Shown here: piece by piece, positions 13,692 through 16,211 of the stretch
Layout: each line of letters starts with the position of its first letter
Numbering within the stretch: position 1 is the stretch's first letter
Assembly: GCA_934668605.1 (NCBI GenBank)
Contig: CAKUNY010000032.1
Span: 1 to 16,211, forward strand
From: an uncultured Oscillospiraceae bacterium
GTDB taxonomy: Bacteria; Bacillota; Clostridia; Oscillospirales; Oscillospiraceae
Direction of reading: 5' to 3'
Length of the DNA stretch: 16,211 nt
Notes under the pieces: generated by a model
The model's database searches: none
The model's input: only the letters and a program-made list of their open reading frames with translations
Told to the model about the DNA's origin: nothing
Translations under genes and position numbers: made by a program

Positions 13692-16211
13692 ATGGCAAAT
13701 CTGATCGTAAACGGCCGGCATGTCTGCGCCGAAGAAACTACAAGTCTGCTGCGCTTTCTGCGCGACAGCCTGCATCTGACCTCCGTCAAGGACGGATGCA
13801 GCGAGGGCGCCTGCGGCTCGTGTCACGTGCTGGTAGACGGGAAGGCCGTCCGCGCCTGCGGCTATCTGACAGACGATTTGGACGGGCACGAGGTGTTGAC
13901 CGTCGAAGGCCTGTCAGACTTTGAAAAGGACGTCTATACCTACGCCTTCGGTGCGGCGGGCGCCGTCCAGTGCGGGTTCTGCACCCCCGGCATGATCATC
14001 AGCGCGAAGGCGCTTCTGGACGTCAACAAAAATCCCACGCGCGAACAGGCGGCCTATGCCATCCGCAACAATGTCTGCCGCTGCACGGGCTATGTGAAGA
14101 TCATCGACGGCATTTTGCTGGCGGCAAAGGCCTTCCGCGAGGGCCGTATTCCGGATACCGATGCGGAGGTCTGCGAGATCGGAAAGCCGATTGCGCGGCT
14201 GGATGTGCCGGAAAAGGTACAGGGGACGGGAAAATACTGCGACGACGTGTATCTGGACGGCATGTGCTACGCAAGTCCGGTGCGAAGCCAATACGCGCGG
14301 GCGCGCGTGCTTTCCATCGACGCATCAAAGGCGCTGGCACTTGACGGCGTGGTCGGCGTTCTGACGGCGAAGGACATTCCGGGGCAGGTGCTGGTCGGCC
14401 ATCTCAAGAAGGATCAGCCGACGCTCATCGCCGTCGGAGAACTGACGCATTATCTCGGAGACAGCATTGCGCTCGTCTGCGCGCGCGATGAAAAAACGCT
14501 CGAGCAGGCGAAAAAGCTCATCCGGGTGGAATACGAGGTGCTCCCCGCCGTCCATAACCCGGAGGAGGCTGCGGCAGAGGGCGCGCCGCTGGTATTTGAA
14601 GACAGCGATACGAATCTTCTTGCCCACAAGTATTTTTCCCGCGGCAACGCCGAAGAAGGCATCCGGAACGCGAAATACGTCCTGCACCGGAGGTTCTCCA
14701 CACCCTGGACGGAGCACGCGTTTTTAGAGCCGGAGTGCGCCGTCGCGTGGCCGACGGACGATGGCGGTGTCATGCTCCTTTCGTCCGATCAGAGCGCGCA
14801 TACGACCCTTCGCGAGTGCGCGCTGATGCTGGGGCTCCCGCCGGAAAAGTGCCGGGTACAGAACATGCTGGTCGGCGGCGGCTTCGGCGGCAAGGAGGAC
14901 ATGTCCGTACAACACCACGCGTGTCTGGCCGCATACGTTTTGCAGGTGCCGGTCAAGATCAAGCTCACGCGGCAGGAGTCCATCCTTGTTCACCCCAAAC
15001 GGCACAGCATGAAGATGGATTTCATCATGGGCTGCGACGAAAACGGATACATTCAGGGCGTCAAGGCAAAGGTCGTCTCCGATACCGGCGCGTTTGCCTC
15101 GCTCGGAGGGCCTGTTCTGGAGCGCGCGTGTACGCATGCCGCCGGCCCCTACGCCTATGAGAATTTTGAGATCGAAGGCTGGGCGTATTACACCAACAAT
15201 CCCCCGGCGGGCGCCTTCCGCGGCTTCGGCGTGACGCAGACCTGCTTCTGCACGGAGACGCTTCTGAACGAAATGGCAGACCTGGTCGGTATTTCGCCGT
15301 GGGATATCCGCCTGCGCAACGCCATCCGTCCCGGCGCGGTTCTGCCGAACGGACAGATCGCGGGGTCGGAGACGGGACTTGTCGAAACGCTGGAAGCCGT
15401 GAAGCCCTATTATGACGCGGCCATTGCCGCCGGAGCGCCGGTCGGGCTTGCCTGCGCGATGAAAAATGCGGGCGTCGGCATCGGCATTCCCGACTGGGGC
15501 AGATGCCGCCTGATCGTCGAGCCGGACGCGAAGGTTCATATTTACGCGGGCGCGTCGTGCATCGGGCAGGGCATCGGCACGGTGCTGCTGCAAATCATCG
15601 GAAGCTTCACGGGGCTCCGGCGCGGCGACATCGTCTACGAGCGCAATAACACCTGGATCGCGCCGGACAGCGGCGACACCTCCGGCTCCCGGCAGACGAT
15701 GGTCACGGGAGAAGCCTGCCGCCGGGCATCCCTGGCGCTTCATGAGGCCTTGCAGGGAAAAGCGCTGAAGGATCTGATCGGACAGGAGTTTTACGGCGAG
15801 TATCTGGCGAAGACCGACCCGATGGGCGCCGACATTCCGCATCCCAAATCGCACATCGCCTACGGCTACGGCACGCAGCTTTGCATTCTGGACAAACGCA
15901 CCGGGCGCATTCAGGAAATCGTGGCGGCGCACGATGTGGGGAAAGCCATCAATCCCCTCAGCTGCGAGGGACAGATCGAAGGCGGCGTTGTCATGAGCAT
16001 GGGCTATGCGCTGCGCGAGCAGTACCCGATCGACGAAAATTGCAGGCCGATCGATCAATACGGAAAGCTTGGGCTTTTCCGGGCGCATGAGGTTCCGGAA
16101 ATCGAAGCGATCGTCATCGACAAGCCGGGGCTTAGCGTTGCCTGCGGCGCGATCGGCATCGGCGAAATTACATCCATTCCGACGGCACCTGCAATTGCCG
16201 AGGCATACTAC
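13692..16211 (+). CDS. Fused 2Fe-2S / molybdopterin hydroxylase, selenium-dependent xanthine dehydrogenase-like (3' end cut)
   Basis: An open frame of 840 codons runs from ATG 13692 to the window edge, with GGGAG 9 nt upstream of the start. Residues 1-140 are the two 2Fe-2S domains: C36-x4-C41-x2-C44 with C56 (plant-type cluster), then C94-x2-C97 in QCGFCTPGM and C129-R-C131 (second cluster). After a short linker come the large molybdenum domains, with PVRSQYARARV, HAFLEPE, GGGFGGKED, PAGAFRGFGVTQ and CIGQGIG (the Mo-cofactor glutamine segment), and at the edge GAIGIGEITSIPTAPAIAEAYY with the catalytic glutamate. No FAD domain is inserted, so electrons must leave via a separate flavoprotein. 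Fusion of these two parts and the length match the clostridial selenium-dependent xanthine dehydrogenase family (about 850 residues), so only a few residues should be missing. In that family selenium is a labile ligand, not selenocysteine, so no in-frame TGA is expected and none is seen. Substrate could be xanthine, another purine or an unrelated heterocycle. Confidence 0.9.
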   Translation, partial: MANLIVNGRHVCAEETTSLLRFLRDSLHLTSVKDGCSEGACGSCHVLVDGKAVRACGYLTDDLDGHEVLTVEGLSDFEKDVYTYAFGAAGAVQCGFCTPGMIISAKALLDVNKNPTREQAAYAIRNNVCRCTGYVKIIDGILLAAKAFREGRIPDTDAEVCEIGKPIARLDVPEKVQGTGKYCDDVYLDGMCYASPVRSQYARARVLSIDASKALALDGVVGVLTAKDIPGQVLVGHLKKDQPTLIAVGELTHYLGDSIALVCARDEKTLEQAKKLIRVEYEVLPAVHNPEEAAAEGAPLVFEDSDTNLLAHKYFSRGNAEEGIRNAKYVLHRRFSTPWTEHAFLEPECAVAWPTDDGGVMLLSSDQSAHTTLRECALMLGLPPEKCRVQNMLVGGGFGGKEDMSVQHHACLAAYVLQVPVKIKLTRQESILVHPKRHSMKMDFIMGCDENGYIQGVKAKVVSDTGAFASLGGPVLERACTHAAGPYAYENFEIEGWAYYTNNPPAGAFRGFGVTQTCFCTETLLNEMADLVGISPWDIRLRNAIRPGAVLPNGQIAGSETGLVETLEAVKPYYDAAIAAGAPVGLACAMKNAGVGIGIPDWGRCRLIVEPDAKVHIYAGASCIGQGIGTVLLQIIGSFTGLRRGDIVYERNNTWIAPDSGDTSGSRQTMVTGEACRRASLALHEALQGKALKDLIGQEFYGEYLAKTDPMGADIPHPKSHIAYGYGTQLCILDKRTGRIQEIVAAHDVGKAINPLSCEGQIEGGVVMSMGYALREQYPIDENCRPIDQYGKLGLFRAHEVPEIEAIVIDKPGLSVACGAIGIGEITSIPTAPAIAEAYY

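Noticed and set aside
14724..16088. 454-codon open frame on the minus strand opposite the molybdenum hydroxylase
   Set aside because: The plus strand shows continuous, motif-rich molybdenum hydroxylase coding sequence through the same span. The antisense product has no known motif and no ribosome binding site context.
13692..16211. Possible selenocysteine-encoding TGA in the molybdenum hydroxylase
   Set aside because: No in-frame TGA is present in the visible frame. In this family selenium is thought to be a labile ligand and not a coded residue.

Overview
The window looks like chromosomal DNA of a low-to-mid-GC Bacillota, most likely a gut-type member of Clostridia. Nearly every gene has a strong AGGAGG-type ribosome binding site. 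Terminators are mostly clean hairpins, and the gene content is typical of anaerobic amino-acid/peptide and redox metabolism: a Dpp/Opp importer, an enoate-reductase-type flavoenzyme, and an Fe-S/molybdenum hydroxylase of the fused clostridial type. The taxonomic placement is inference from style and content, because no rRNA or marker gene is present.

Layout. (1) Positions 3-353, + strand: the 3' end of a family 1 glycosidase, closed by a perfect 17-bp hairpin. (2) Positions 506-9014, - strand: one long, tightly packed operon, read from right to left. Its order is a GntR/FCD regulator, permeases DppB and DppC, ATPases DppD and DppF, an M19-type dipeptidase homologue, a dipeptide/oligopeptide-binding lipoprotein and a metal-dependent amidohydrolase of the prolidase/imidazolonepropionase-like group. 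Genes overlap or are 11-74 nt apart. The promoter (TTGACA / TATACA) is covered at its -10 by a near-perfect 22-bp palindrome, so the GntR protein probably controls its own operon. (3) Positions 9296-11809: a divergent pair, a RidA-like imine deaminase (-) and an S9 prolyl-oligopeptidase-type serine peptidase (+). Each has an extended -10 promoter with the same 9-mer, AATACAATC, exactly 18 nt upstream of the -10. (4) Positions 11810-13653: a structured intergenic stretch, then a flavin/4Fe-4S/FAD enoate-reductase-type gene lacking its N-terminal ~170 residues (a 5'-truncated remnant), then a terminator. (5) Positions 13692 to the right edge, + strand: a fused 2Fe-2S/molybdopterin hydroxylase resembling clostridial selenium-dependent xanthine dehydrogenases, cut by the window end.

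Working together. Regions 2 and 3 read as a peptide scavenging locus. The lipoprotein and ABC importer bring short peptides into the cell, and the dipeptidase homologue, amidohydrolase and S9 peptidase would split them. RidA would remove reactive enamine/imine intermediates from amino-acid breakdown. The shared promoter box and the palindromic operator suggest common regulation. The main oddities are the M19 homologue, which has lost several canonical metal ligands, the shared box with fixed spacing, and the truncated flavoenzyme beside an RNA-like structure with two competing pairings.
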